Positions 17,616 to 25,645 of a stretch of 64,000 bases of DNA are shown here, piece by piece. The translations under genes were made by a program, and so were the position numbers. Origin of the DNA: Bacteroidota bacterium (GTDB lineage: Bacteria; Bacteroidota; Ignavibacteria; Ignavibacteriales; Ignavibacteriaceae); NCBI GenBank assembly GCA_021824145.1, contig JAKALM010000016.1, forward strand, positions 1-64,000, written 5' to 3'. Each line of letters begins with the position of its first letter. Position 1 is the first letter of the stretch. Under the pieces are notes generated by a model, which ran no database searches, was not told the origin of the DNA, and was given only the letters and a program-made list of their open reading frames with translations.

Positions 17616-17928
17616 TGAATCAGAAGTAATAGAAAAGTATGATTTTCTTGAATATAAAATTTTTCCGAAAGGATTTTATATTAAAATAAAAGCGTACATA
17701 AAAGATAATTCCGAATTATTTATAAGAGAATATTCCGACGAATATGAAAGAAATTATTCTTATCATTGGCAAAAAAAAGATGGCAGCTTGTTAATCAGAT
17801 GGGATAATGCGCCGCATTATAAAGATATTACAACATTTCCCCACCATAAACATATCGGTAATAAAGTCCTTCCCAGCAATGAAAACATATTAAAAGAAGT
17901 TTTGGAATTTATTAAAAAGACAATTTAA
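17593..17928 (+). CDS. TumE-family (DUF6516) putative toxin
   Basis: A 111-residue protein. It has the family pattern YSYHWQKKDGSLLIRWDN followed closely by APHYKDITTFPHHKH, which is the signature I recognise for the TumE/DUF6516 family of toxin-antitoxin proteins. The invariant W-DNAPHH-TFPHHKH core suggests a small nucleic-acid-acting enzyme or RNA-binding fold; the biochemical activity is not settled from sequence. The ATG at 17593 lies inside the upstream gene. The pair is flanked by AT-rich spacers and a candidate operator, and sits at the edge of an accessory region with restriction genes. Confidence 0.72.
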   Translation: MVTLKLLDESEVIEKYDFLEYKIFPKGFYIKIKAYIKDNSELFIREYSDEYERNYSYHWQKKDGSLLIRWDNAPHYKDITTFPHHKHIGNKVLPSNENILKEVLEFIKKTI

Positions 17929-18185
17929 TGATGCATTAATCTTAATGGGGTTTGATTTAATCGTTAAAAATATTTTTTAGTGTTGGATTTTATTTTACAA
18001 ATTAATTAATTTGCATCCAGTTAAATATGACTCTGCAATTTTTATTTAGGGGAGTCAATTCTAACTCGCTTCAAATTTTCTAAGTTACTTTGTTCTGAAA
18101 AATAATGTGCTATTGTATTGTAAATTAATTGCCTTCAAGCGGGGCAGCAAATAAACATAAACTAAAATAAATGGTGAGGTACAAT

Positions 18186-18662
18186 ATGGTGCTCAACAAA
18201 GTCAGTGCAGTAATAACTCAAGAATCGGTAGATACAACTAATACCGATTTAAAGAAGATCGGCTCGGATCATAACTATTTAATTTCCTTAACATCAGAAG
18301 AACGGCAGGCATTGCCTAAGCCCGGCACAAAAAGTCTTGATTTTATGGAAAAGTGTTTAGCGCTCGGTAAGCAGAATCCAAATTTTCTTCCCCGTAATTT
18401 CAGTCTTGAAGAAATGGAAAAGGACATAAGTCTTTATAGAATGATGAACCAGATAAATCAACCATTATCAGCTTTAGCTCAAAAATTTGCCGACACAACA
18501 ACAGAAGCGTATGCAGAAGGCTATATTTCTGCATTAAAAATTTACAATTTAGCAAAAGACGCTGGTGAAGAATTGGCTGGTTTTGATGATGTGATCGATG
18601 AACTAGCACAAAGATTTACGCGTAAATCTAAGTTAAAAACTACCACGCCGCCAACGGCTTGA
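18186..18662 (+). CDS. Hypothetical 158-aa helical protein
   Basis: I do not recognise a named domain. The ATG at 18186 is preferred over 18171 because GGTGAGGT sits six bases before it. The protein is predicted to be mostly helical, with LTSEERQALPKPGTKSLDF in the first third and FADTTTEAYAEGYISALKIYNLAK in the second half, then a basic threonine/proline-rich tail. There is no signal peptide or membrane helix. It stands alone between the toxin-antitoxin pair and the type IIG gene, and is closed by a strong terminator at 18696-18743. The strong ribosome site and terminator suggest substantial expression. Confidence 0.65.
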   Translation: MVLNKVSAVITQESVDTTNTDLKKIGSDHNYLISLTSEERQALPKPGTKSLDFMEKCLALGKQNPNFLPRNFSLEEMEKDISLYRMMNQINQPLSALAQKFADTTTEAYAEGYISALKIYNLAKDAGEELAGFDDVIDELAQRFTRKSKLKTTTPPTA

Positions 18663-19056
18663 CAATTTGTCGCATTTTTGTCAAAACGATCCTATAAAAA
18701 GGTTCATTTTCCATCATTTTTGATAGGTTGATGAACCTTTTTTGTTGATTGGCTGTTCATGGGGTGTCATCGATGAACATTCGGTAATAGTGGATTGACT
18801 TCTTTTGATGATAGTTGAACTAAAACTGTTGAATGATAAACATGGCAGATGAACTTTCTATCCAGTCGTGTTCATAGTTCCTCTTTTCGGGATGGGCATT
18901 CAATCAGATTGGATAAAGCTTAAATAAAAATTGATCGGTGATGTATCTTTGAAGCGGGAGGATGAACGTTGAAAATACAAAATTTGTTTTTGCCTCTGTT
19001 GAAATGAAATTATTTCTTCTATTTTTGCATTAACATAATCTTTTTAAGGTGGAATA
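18663..19056. other. Intergenic region with clustered ATGAAC/GTTCAT hexamers
   Basis: The 394-base gap before the type IIG gene holds the terminator above and seven copies of ATGAAC or its complement between 18702 and 18967. They lie at 18702, 18731, 18755, 18773, 18849, 18870 and 18962. Four are extended to GATGAAC. The copies at 18755 and 18773 form an inverted pair with 12-base spacing and enclose the 10-bp palindrome TCATCGATGA. No ORF of note is seen. It could be a regulator-binding array or decayed repeats. Confidence 0.5.
18696..18743 (+). terminator. Rho-independent-type terminator
   Basis: AAAAAGGTTCAT pairs with ATGAACCTTTTTT across a loop of about 23 bases, ending in a run of six T. 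It lies 34 bases after the stop of the 158-aa hypothetical gene. Confidence 0.8.
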
Positions 19057-21924
19057 TTGACTGACTTCGAATCGGCATTTCTTCAAATCAAATCGCTTGC
19101 AGAAACCTTCAAGCAAAATGAAACTAAATTCCTTTCAACCTCTTACCAGGAAGCAGATGTAAGAAATGATTTCATTAATAAATTCTTCATTGCTTTAGGT
19201 TGGGACGTAAGACACGAACATCAATTAAATCCCTATGAGCAGGAAGTAAAGGTTGAAAAGCCTGTGCTCATTGCAAGCCAGCAAAAGCGTGCCGATTATG
19301 CTTTCTTTATAGATCCTAATTATAGAGACGTTAAATTCTTTGCCGAAGCAAAAAAGCCAAGCCGTAACCTTTTTAATAAAGATGATTATTTTCAAACCTG
19401 CCGCTACGGATGGAACGCCGGTACTCCTATCGCTGTTCTTACAGACTTTGAAGAGTTCCACATTTTAGACTGCCGTTTTAAACCGGATATTAATAACATC
19501 ATTGATAATAAGATTGAAAGATTTCATTACTCCGATTACCTTGATAAAGAAAAACTATCTAAAATTTACTATCTCTTTTCGCGCGAAGCTGTAGCAAACA
19601 ATTCTTTAGAAAAATTTGCGGACAGCCTTCCTAAGCCCCGCGGTAAATCGGGCAAAAAAGGATTATTCAAGGGCGGCTATCAATCTATTGATGAATCTTT
19701 CCTTGAAGAGCTTGATGAAATCCGGCTTTCACTTGCTAAAGCTTTTAAAAATAATAACCAGGAATTAAACAGCGATGAACTTACCGAAATGACTCAGCGG
19801 ACTATCGACCGTCTCGTGTTCATTAGATTTCTTGAAGATAAAATAATTGAACCGGATGATTATATTGGAAAATTTGCTGTCTCTAAAAAGCCATGGGAAG
19901 ATTTTATTTCTGCTTCACGTACATTCGACGCTAAATACAACGGCATTGTATTTAAGAAACATAAAATAGACACAAATACTTTTCTGGAACCGGATGAAAA
20001 AATTTTTTCCTCTATCTGCAATAATCTTGCGCATAAAAATGCGCCATATAACTTTGACCAGATTCCTATTCATATTCTCGGCTCTATCTATGAAAGATTT
20101 CTCGGCAAGGTTGTTACTGCTACGGATAAGCGTGTTAAAATTGATGATAAGCCCGAAGTTAGAAAAGCCGGTGGAGTTTATTACACTCCTCAATATATTG
20201 TAAACTACATTGTCGATAATACTGTTGGCAAATTAATTGAAGGTAAAGAGCCGAAAGAAATTGCAAATATGAGGTTCGCAGATATTTCATGCGGCAGCGG
20301 TTCTTTTCTTATTACTGTGTTTGACAGGCTTCTCGATTACCATAAGAAATGGTATCAGAAGAATCCCAAGCAGGCAAAGAAGGACGGATGCCATCTGGAC
20401 GACGGTAAGTGGGTATTGTCATTAAAGCAAAAGCAAAAAATTCTTACACAGAATATTTACGGTGTGGATATCGACCATCAAGCTGTGGAAGTTACACAGC
20501 TATCACTTTATCTAAAGCTGCTTGAAGACGAGACAACAGCAACTGCAAACGATACATGGGTAATGTTTAAAGAAAAGCTTCTGCCAAGCTTAAATAAAAA
20601 TATTATATGCGGAAACTCCTTAATCGGCACAGACATTTTTGAAGAAGATTTATTCACACCCCTCTCCTTACTAAGGAGAGGGGCTGGGGGTGAGGTCGAC
20701 GAACTGAAACTCAAGCCCATGAACTTTGAAGACGCCTTTCCCGACATAATGAAGAACGGCGGCTTCGATGCGATTGTGGGTAATCCACCATATGTAAATC
20801 TGGTTTCACTTGACGAATTTGAAAGGAAATATTTCCAAAAGAATTACAAAACATGTAAAAATAAAAGTGATTTGTATTCCTTCTTTTTAGAGAAAGCAGT
20901 ATTACTCTCTAAAAAGGATTCTTTTAAATTTGGATATATAGTCCCACATACTTGGACTGCAACAGAAAGCTTTGAACCTCTTAGAAAAATCCTTATAGAT
21001 AATGACTATATTGAAAGCATTACTGTTTTGGGTTTTAATGTTTTTAAAAAAGTTATTGTAAGTACGCTAATAGTTATATGTTCTCCTGGAAATCACTCAA
21101 TAAGAGTACTTAACAATAAATTTAACGAGAAATTTAAAATAAGTACTAAAACATTATTAGCTAATAATTATCATATAGACCTGGATTGGAATCAAAATAG
21201 ACAAGCATTATTAGATAAATTAAAACTAAAAACCATTCCTCTTGAGAATATTATACAGTTTTCAAGAGGAATAAAGACTAGTAATGATAAAAGATTTATT
21301 TCAACTATACAAAAAAATTCGGACTATAAAAGAATATTTCGTGGTCGAAATATAAAAGCATATCAATTAAACTGGAATGGGGAGTATATTTGGTACAGAC
21401 CTGATTTGATGAAACAAAAAGTTGGTTGTCTCCCCCATTCAAAAGAATTTTTTGAGGCGCCTCAAAAACTTATAACGCAAAGAGTAAATAGTTCGATGCA
21501 ATTACTTGTTGCTTATGATAATGAGAAGAATTATTTTCTTGATACAACTAATGTTTCTAGATATGATTCTTGGGATAAGAAACACTCTTTTAAATATATT
21601 TGTGCAGTACTTAATTCAAAACTAATTAATTATTGGTATTGTAATAATTATAAGATGCCTACAATTGGGCTTTATGAATTACATTCCATTCCTTTCAAGC
21701 AGGTCGATTTCAAAATAAATTTAGAAAAATCACTTCACGATAAACTCGTTCATCTTGTTGATCAAATGCTCGAATCAAAAAAGAAATTGCAAGAAGTAAA
21801 AACCGAAAGCGAAAAAAACTACCTTGAAAACAAATGCAATACAATCGACAGGCAAATAGACACCATCGTTTACGAGCTATACGGTTTAACGGAAGACGAA
21901 ATTAAAATAGTGGAAGGAAATTAA
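19057..21924 (+). CDS. Type IIG restriction enzyme/DNA methyltransferase (Eco57I-like)
   Basis: A 955-residue fusion of nuclease, methylase and target-recognition domains. The N-terminal nuclease has RADYAFF and FFAEAKKPS, matching a PD-(D/E)XK site. The N6-adenine methylase has motif I ADISCGSGSFL near 408 and motif IV VGNPPYVNL near 575. The last 300 residues look like a TaqI-type specificity domain. The start is TTG at 19057 with AAGGTGG just upstream. Such enzymes cut unmodified DNA and methylate their own site, needing AdoMet. A palindromic repeat is inserted in frame at codons 534-547, between motifs I and IV. No frameshift is seen, so the gene looks intact. No separate specificity subunit is near. 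Confidence 0.9.
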   Translation: MTDFESAFLQIKSLAETFKQNETKFLSTSYQEADVRNDFINKFFIALGWDVRHEHQLNPYEQEVKVEKPVLIASQQKRADYAFFIDPNYRDVKFFAEAKKPSRNLFNKDDYFQTCRYGWNAGTPIAVLTDFEEFHILDCRFKPDINNIIDNKIERFHYSDYLDKEKLSKIYYLFSREAVANNSLEKFADSLPKPRGKSGKKGLFKGGYQSIDESFLEELDEIRLSLAKAFKNNNQELNSDELTEMTQRTIDRLVFIRFLEDKIIEPDDYIGKFAVSKKPWEDFISASRTFDAKYNGIVFKKHKIDTNTFLEPDEKIFSSICNNLAHKNAPYNFDQIPIHILGSIYERFLGKVVTATDKRVKIDDKPEVRKAGGVYYTPQYIVNYIVDNTVGKLIEGKEPKEIANMRFADISCGSGSFLITVFDRLLDYHKKWYQKNPKQAKKDGCHLDDGKWVLSLKQKQKILTQNIYGVDIDHQAVEVTQLSLYLKLLEDETTATANDTWVMFKEKLLPSLNKNIICGNSLIGTDIFEEDLFTPLSLLRRGAGGEVDELKLKPMNFEDAFPDIMKNGGFDAIVGNPPYVNLVSLDEFERKYFQKNYKTCKNKSDLYSFFLEKAVLLSKKDSFKFGYIVPHTWTATESFEPLRKILIDNDYIESITVLGFNVFKKVIVSTLIVICSPGNHSIRVLNNKFNEKFKISTKTLLANNYHIDLDWNQNRQALLDKLKLKTIPLENIIQFSRGIKTSNDKRFISTIQKNSDYKRIFRGRNIKAYQLNWNGEYIWYRPDLMKQKVGCLPHSKEFFEAPQKLITQRVNSSMQLLVAYDNEKNYFLDTTNVSRYDSWDKKHSFKYICAVLNSKLINYWYCNNYKMPTIGLYELHSIPFKQVDFKINLEKSLHDKLVHLVDQMLESKKKLQEVKTESEKNYLENKCNTIDRQIDTIVYELYGLTEDEIKIVEGN
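20657..20698. repeat. Palindromic repeat inserted in frame in the type IIG gene
   Basis: CCCCTCTCCTTA and TAAGGAGAGGGG are perfect 12-bp arms around one base (20659-20683), followed by a GGGGGTGAGGTC tail. In the reading frame it encodes TPLSLLRRGAGGEV, which is unlike the surrounding charged linker. The same 12-bp arms recur at 21936-21960, and both elements end in GGTGAGGTC. It sits in a linker just before the NPPY motif, where an insertion is tolerable. Confidence 0.88.
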
Positions 21925-22012
21925 CCTCACCCCTTCCCCTCTCCTTAGTAAGGAGAGGGGTTTATTAGTCCCTCTCCTTCATAAGGAGAGGGTGGCTTTA
22001 GCCGGGTGAGGT
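21925..22012. repeat. Compound palindromic element upstream of the DUF559 gene
   Basis: Outer arms CCTCACCC (21925-21932) and GGGTGAGG (22004-22011) enclose two hairpins. One is CCCCTCTCCTTA-G-TAAGGAGAGGGG (21936-21960). The other is CCCTCTCCTT-CAT-AAGGAGAGGG (21970-21992). The element starts directly after the stop of the type IIG gene and ends 13 bases before the DUF559 start. It belongs to the same family as the in-frame copy at 20657-20698. Confidence 0.9.
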
Positions 22013-22025
22013 CAAAAGGTATAAC

Positions 22026-22397
22026 ATGACAATACACTACAACAAACAATCCGAAAAGCAAAACCGGAGACTCCTGCGCAAAAACCAAACGCAAGCTGAA
22101 GAATTAGTTTGGATGTATCTAAGAAAAAGACAAATGAAAAATCAAAAATTCAGAAGGCAATATTCAATTGATAAATACGTCATCGACTTCTACTGCCCCC
22201 AACTAAAATTAGCTGTTGAGCTTGACGGAGACGTGCATGACATGCCGGAACAAAAAGAACATGATATTGATAGACAAAATTATTTGGAAAAATTCGGTAT
22301 TAAATTTCTGCGAATAAGAAACAAAGAACTGTTCGGTAATCCGAACAAAGCTTTTGAAAAAATAGAAAAAGTTATCGGCAGCTTATTATGCAGTTAG
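22026..22397 (+). CDS. DUF559-family nuclease-like protein
   Basis: A 123-residue protein of the DUF559 group, related in fold to very-short-patch-repair and other PD-(D/E)XK endonucleases. The pattern is present: KFRRQYSIDKYVIDFYC (D54, C57), AVELDGDVH (E65, D67, H71) and a final IKFLRIRNKEL. The N-terminal part QTQAEELVWMYLRKRQMKNQ is the usual helical lead-in. The ribosome site AAAAGG lies between the repeat end and the ATG. The gene is immediately preceded by a compound palindrome whose relative sits in the neighbouring restriction gene. Function of the family is not established; repair, restriction and repeat mobility are all possible. Confidence 0.88.
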   Translation: MTIHYNKQSEKQNRRLLRKNQTQAEELVWMYLRKRQMKNQKFRRQYSIDKYVIDFYCPQLKLAVELDGDVHDMPEQKEHDIDRQNYLEKFGIKFLRIRNKELFGNPNKAFEKIEKVIGSLLCS

Positions 22398-22484
22398 TAA
22401 GGGAGGACAAAATAGAAACCGAAAAAATTTCTAATAACATGATAGATTACTTGTCTGTGCATTTATTTTTTTGCTATTATTATA

Positions 22485-22512
22485 CATGCAGACTAAAGTC
22501 CGCGCTTTAAAA
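22485..22512. repeat. Degenerate palindrome GCAGACT...AGTCCGC
   Basis: TGCAGACT-AA-AGTCCGCG has one mismatch from a perfect dyad and is followed by CTTTAAA. It resembles the GCGGACTTTAGTCCGC type of dispersed repeat. It lies in the gap between the DUF559 and glycosylase genes, about 90 bases after the former. Confidence 0.5.
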
Positions 22513-22559
22513 TTGACAAAAGGTTTTGTGTCAGCCGCAATTTTTATTTGGAAATAGAA

Positions 22560-23261
22560 ATGCAACCGCAAAAAAATAAAATATATTATTCATCAACCTT
22601 CGCTTCCCGCGCCATTAACTTTTTCCTCAATTTTACTCCACATAGCGGCCTTCCCAAAAACATTCAAACAATGAATCCGTATGAAACAGAAGAAGTAAAA
22701 AACATCATTATAGAATTCTACAAAAAATATTTTGATGACAACCACAATAGAATTTTAGCGCTCGGAATAAATCCTGGAAGGTTTGGCGGCGGCATTACTG
22801 GTATCTCATTTACTGATCCAATTGCGCTCGAAAAGTACTGCGGTATTAAAAATAGCTTCGATAAAAAGAAAGAAATCTCCAGTGAATTTATTTATTCTTT
22901 TATTTCAAAGTTCGGCGGCACTGAAAGGTTTTATTCAAAATATTTTATTAGCGCGCTTTATCCGCTTGCACTTATTAAAGACGGCCTGAACTATAATTAC
23001 TACGATGAAAAAAAACTGTATAAAATTTTGAAGCCTGCGATTGTAGAATCTATTAAAGCCCACATTGAATTTGGTACAAGAACGAATTTGGTAATTTGCC
23101 TTGGGCGGAAGAACGGTTTCTACCTAAAAGAAATAAATGAAGAGAATAATTTTTTTGAAAAAATAATTGTGCTCGATCATCCGAGGTACATTATGCAATA
23201 CAAAAGAAAAGCGATGAACAAATACCTGAAAGATTATCTTCAAGCTTTTAATAATTCATAA
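22560..23261 (+). CDS. SMUG2-like uracil-DNA glycosylase family protein (DUF4918)
   Basis: A 233-residue protein of the uracil-DNA glycosylase superfamily. The water-activating motif is LGINPGRFGGGITG (69-78 for the core), close to the GMNPGPFG of SMUG1. The DNA-intercalation motif is VLDHPRYIMQY near the C terminus. SMUG-type enzymes excise uracil or oxidised pyrimidines. The asparagine after GI matches the SMUG type. A TTG at 22548 could start it four residues earlier. It follows the DUF559 gene by 162 bases and ends the accessory block. A repair role is likely; a link to the nearby restriction genes is only positional. Confidence 0.82.
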   Translation: MQPQKNKIYYSSTFASRAINFFLNFTPHSGLPKNIQTMNPYETEEVKNIIIEFYKKYFDDNHNRILALGINPGRFGGGITGISFTDPIALEKYCGIKNSFDKKKEISSEFIYSFISKFGGTERFYSKYFISALYPLALIKDGLNYNYYDEKKLYKILKPAIVESIKAHIEFGTRTNLVICLGRKNGFYLKEINEENNFFEKIIVLDHPRYIMQYKRKAMNKYLKDYLQAFNNS

Positions 23262-23321
23262 GAACAAATCATCTGGAATTATGGAGAATTGGAATTTTGT
23301 CTGCATACATTATTCCGTTCT

Positions 23322-24359
23322 TCACAACTGCAGCAAATCGTTTAAAACTCCGTAAGCAGTGTCGATGAGCGTGGGATTTTCCTGCACAATCATAATTGGA
23401 TTCATCAAATCAGTTTCTATTCGCAGTACCGAACCGCTTCCTGTTACTTTAGAAAAAATATGATCGTCTGGAACTTCTTCAACAGCAACCCGGGTAATTA
23501 ATTTTTCATCTTTATAAAATGCGCGGCACACAAGCTTAAGATGATACCCGCGCTCATAAGCATTTTGCGCCTGCGCCGGAGTATAATCTCTTATTCCTTC
23601 TCTCAGAACATCAAAAGGAGTAATTGAAACATCCATCAAAACATTAGTTAAAACTGCTATTTTTGCGGCGGCATCCCAGCCGTCAACATCATTTGCAAAA
23701 TCTGATTCCACAAATCCCAGCTGCTGCGCTTCTTTAAGAGCATGATCAAAAGAATTTCCATTTTCCATTTGAGAAAAAATAAAATTTGTAGTTGAATTTA
23801 AAACCCCAGAAAGCCCATTTACCTTGCAGCCCTTCAGCCCATTTTTGTAAAGATTGAAAATCGGCGCGCCATCCATTACAGCCGACTCGAACAAAAACTT
23901 ACAATTATTTTTTTGTGCAAGCGAATGAAGCTCTTGATAAGCAAATGCTTCCGGGCCTTTGTTTGCAGAGACAACATGCTTCCCGCGACTTAAAGCATTT
24001 TTCACATGTGAAATTGCTGGCTCGCCCTTTTCTTTGATTGACAGAGTCGTCAGTTCGACTAGTACATCGTAATCCAAATTTTTTATTGCTTCCTCAACGC
24101 TCATATCGGAATAATCTGCGTTGTGTTTTGAAAATCTTCCGCTCTTCTCAAATTCATTGAATGTTTTTTCTAAATTAACCCCATGCTGATTAATTATGGC
24201 TCCGTGCGAATTGGTAAATATTCCAACAACGATTGGATTAAAACCTGCAAGCTTCGGAAATTTTTCTTTCGGTGAAATTAAAACTTCTGCAACTTTTCTT
24301 CCCACATTGCCGAAGCCGATAAATAATAATTTCGGTTGTACGGATTTCGTTTTTGTCAT
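23322..24359 (-). CDS. hom: Homoserine dehydrogenase
   Basis: A 345-residue enzyme converting aspartate semialdehyde to homoserine with NAD(P)H, in threonine and methionine synthesis. It has the Rossmann motif FIGFGNVGRKVAEVL near residue 12, the catalytic-lysine segment HVVSANKGPEAFA, and the family signature VLNSTTNFIFSQMENG through GFVESDFANDVDGWDAAAK. It lacks a C-terminal ACT domain, so feedback inhibition by threonine may be absent. Its ATG overlaps the stop of the upstream SufS-like gene by four bases, which indicates one transcript. No other threonine pathway gene is adjacent. Confidence 0.9.
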   Translation of the reverse strand: MTKTKSVQPKLLFIGFGNVGRKVAEVLISPKEKFPKLAGFNPIVVGIFTNSHGAIINQHGVNLEKTFNEFEKSGRFSKHNADYSDMSVEEAIKNLDYDVLVELTTLSIKEKGEPAISHVKNALSRGKHVVSANKGPEAFAYQELHSLAQKNNCKFLFESAVMDGAPIFNLYKNGLKGCKVNGLSGVLNSTTNFIFSQMENGNSFDHALKEAQQLGFVESDFANDVDGWDAAAKIAVLTNVLMDVSITPFDVLREGIRDYTPAQAQNAYERGYHLKLVCRAFYKDEKLITRVAVEEVPDDHIFSKVTGSGSVLRIETDLMNPIMIVQENPTLIDTAYGVLNDLLQL

Positions 24360-25606
24360 TTTAAATTTTTCTTTGTAATTGATTTTACTTCATTTACCAA
24401 TCTGTTTATTTCATCCATCGTATTGTATAAAGAAATTCCTGCCCTAATCAATCCGCCTTTTTCAAACAAACCCAAGACTTCAATGGCGCGGATAGCATAA
24501 AAGTTTCCATCCCAAACACAAATTCCTTTTTCACCAAATTTTTTGCACGCTTCTGAGGGTTCGATGCCGTCAATAGTAAATGAAACCGTCGGCGCCCTAA
24601 GTTGATCATTAAACGGCTGCCCATAAATTGTAACTCCATTTATTTTTTTCAGTTCACTATAAAGTGTTGAAGCAAGATGATGTTCATGTAAATTAATATT
24701 TTTCATTGCATCAACAAGCTTGGAACGCAAATTATTTCCCTCGCCAAAAGAAGCGATGTATTCTACGGCAGCTTTTACACCGGCAATAGCCGCATGGTTG
24801 AGTGTCCCAGTTTCAACTCTATTTGGAGCTTTAGGATCTTGTGTTCGAAGCCTGTCTGTTTGAAGTTGTTCAAGCAAGCCTTCTCGGGAATATAAAATTC
24901 CAACATGCGGACCATAAAATTTATAAGCCGAGCAAATTAGAAAATCAACACCTAAAGATTTAACATCAATTGAAAAATGCGGCGCGTAATGAACTGCATC
25001 AACCATCAGCCATGCGCCAACTTCATAAGTAAGCTGGCGAACTAATCTAATATTGTTTACTGTTCCAAGCGCATTTGATGACATTCCAATTGCAACAAGC
25101 CGTGTGCGCTCATTAATTTTTTCTTTGAAATCAAAATAATCTAGAGTGCCGTCCTGTTTAAGCAAAACTTCTCTTACAATAATTCCCTGCTCGCGCAAAT
25201 TAAGCCACGGTCCGCGGTTTGCTTCGTGATCAAGTTGTGTAATTACAATTTCATCGCCTCTTTGCAGCGATCTTCCGATTGCTTTGCTCAAAGAAAAATT
25301 AAGCGTGGTCATGTTTGCGCCGAATGAAATACAAGCCGGACTTTCTGCACCAAGAAATTCCGCGGCAGTTTTTCTTGCTTGAAAAATTATTTCATCAGAT
25401 TCAATTGAAGTGGGAAAATATCCGTGAGTGTTTGCATTTGAATTTTTATAATAATTTGAAATTGCATCTATTACTTGTTGTGGAACTTGACTTCCCCCTG
25501 GACCATCTAGATAAGCCAATTGATATCCATTCACTCTTTTACTCAGTGATGGAAAATCATTTCTTCGTTTAATAATATCTTTGATTTGTTCCGCTTTTGC
25601 TTTCAT
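24356..25606 (-). CDS. SufS-like cysteine desulfurase / class V aminotransferase
   Basis: A 416-residue PLP enzyme. The PLP lysine is K229 in SAYKFYGPHVG, and the class V pattern MVDAVHYAPHFSIDVKSLG precedes it. The N-terminal YLDGPGGSQVPQQVIDAI and HGYFPTSIESD are typical of the TIGR01976-type cysteine-desulfurase-like group, not of housekeeping IscS. The usual catalytic cysteine loop is not evident, so activity on cysteine is uncertain. It is translationally coupled to homoserine dehydrogenase, suggesting amino-acid sulfur metabolism. Other amino-acid lyase activities are possible. Confidence 0.85.
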   Translation of the reverse strand: MKAKAEQIKDIIKRRNDFPSLSKRVNGYQLAYLDGPGGSQVPQQVIDAISNYYKNSNANTHGYFPTSIESDEIIFQARKTAAEFLGAESPACISFGANMTTLNFSLSKAIGRSLQRGDEIVITQLDHEANRGPWLNLREQGIIVREVLLKQDGTLDYFDFKEKINERTRLVAIGMSSNALGTVNNIRLVRQLTYEVGAWLMVDAVHYAPHFSIDVKSLGVDFLICSAYKFYGPHVGILYSREGLLEQLQTDRLRTQDPKAPNRVETGTLNHAAIAGVKAAVEYIASFGEGNNLRSKLVDAMKNINLHEHHLASTLYSELKKINGVTIYGQPFNDQLRAPTVSFTIDGIEPSEACKKFGEKGICVWDGNFYAIRAIEVLGLFEKGGLIRAGISLYNTMDEINRLVNEVKSITKKNLK

Positions 25607-25645
25607 CTAAAAATTTCCTTTTTGATGATGGAAATAAATTATGAG

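Noticed and set aside
22026-22397. DUF559 gene as a classical Vsr mismatch endonuclease
   Set aside because: The Vsr zinc-binding cysteine/histidine set is missing and no cytosine-5 methyltransferase gene is adjacent; only the fold is related.
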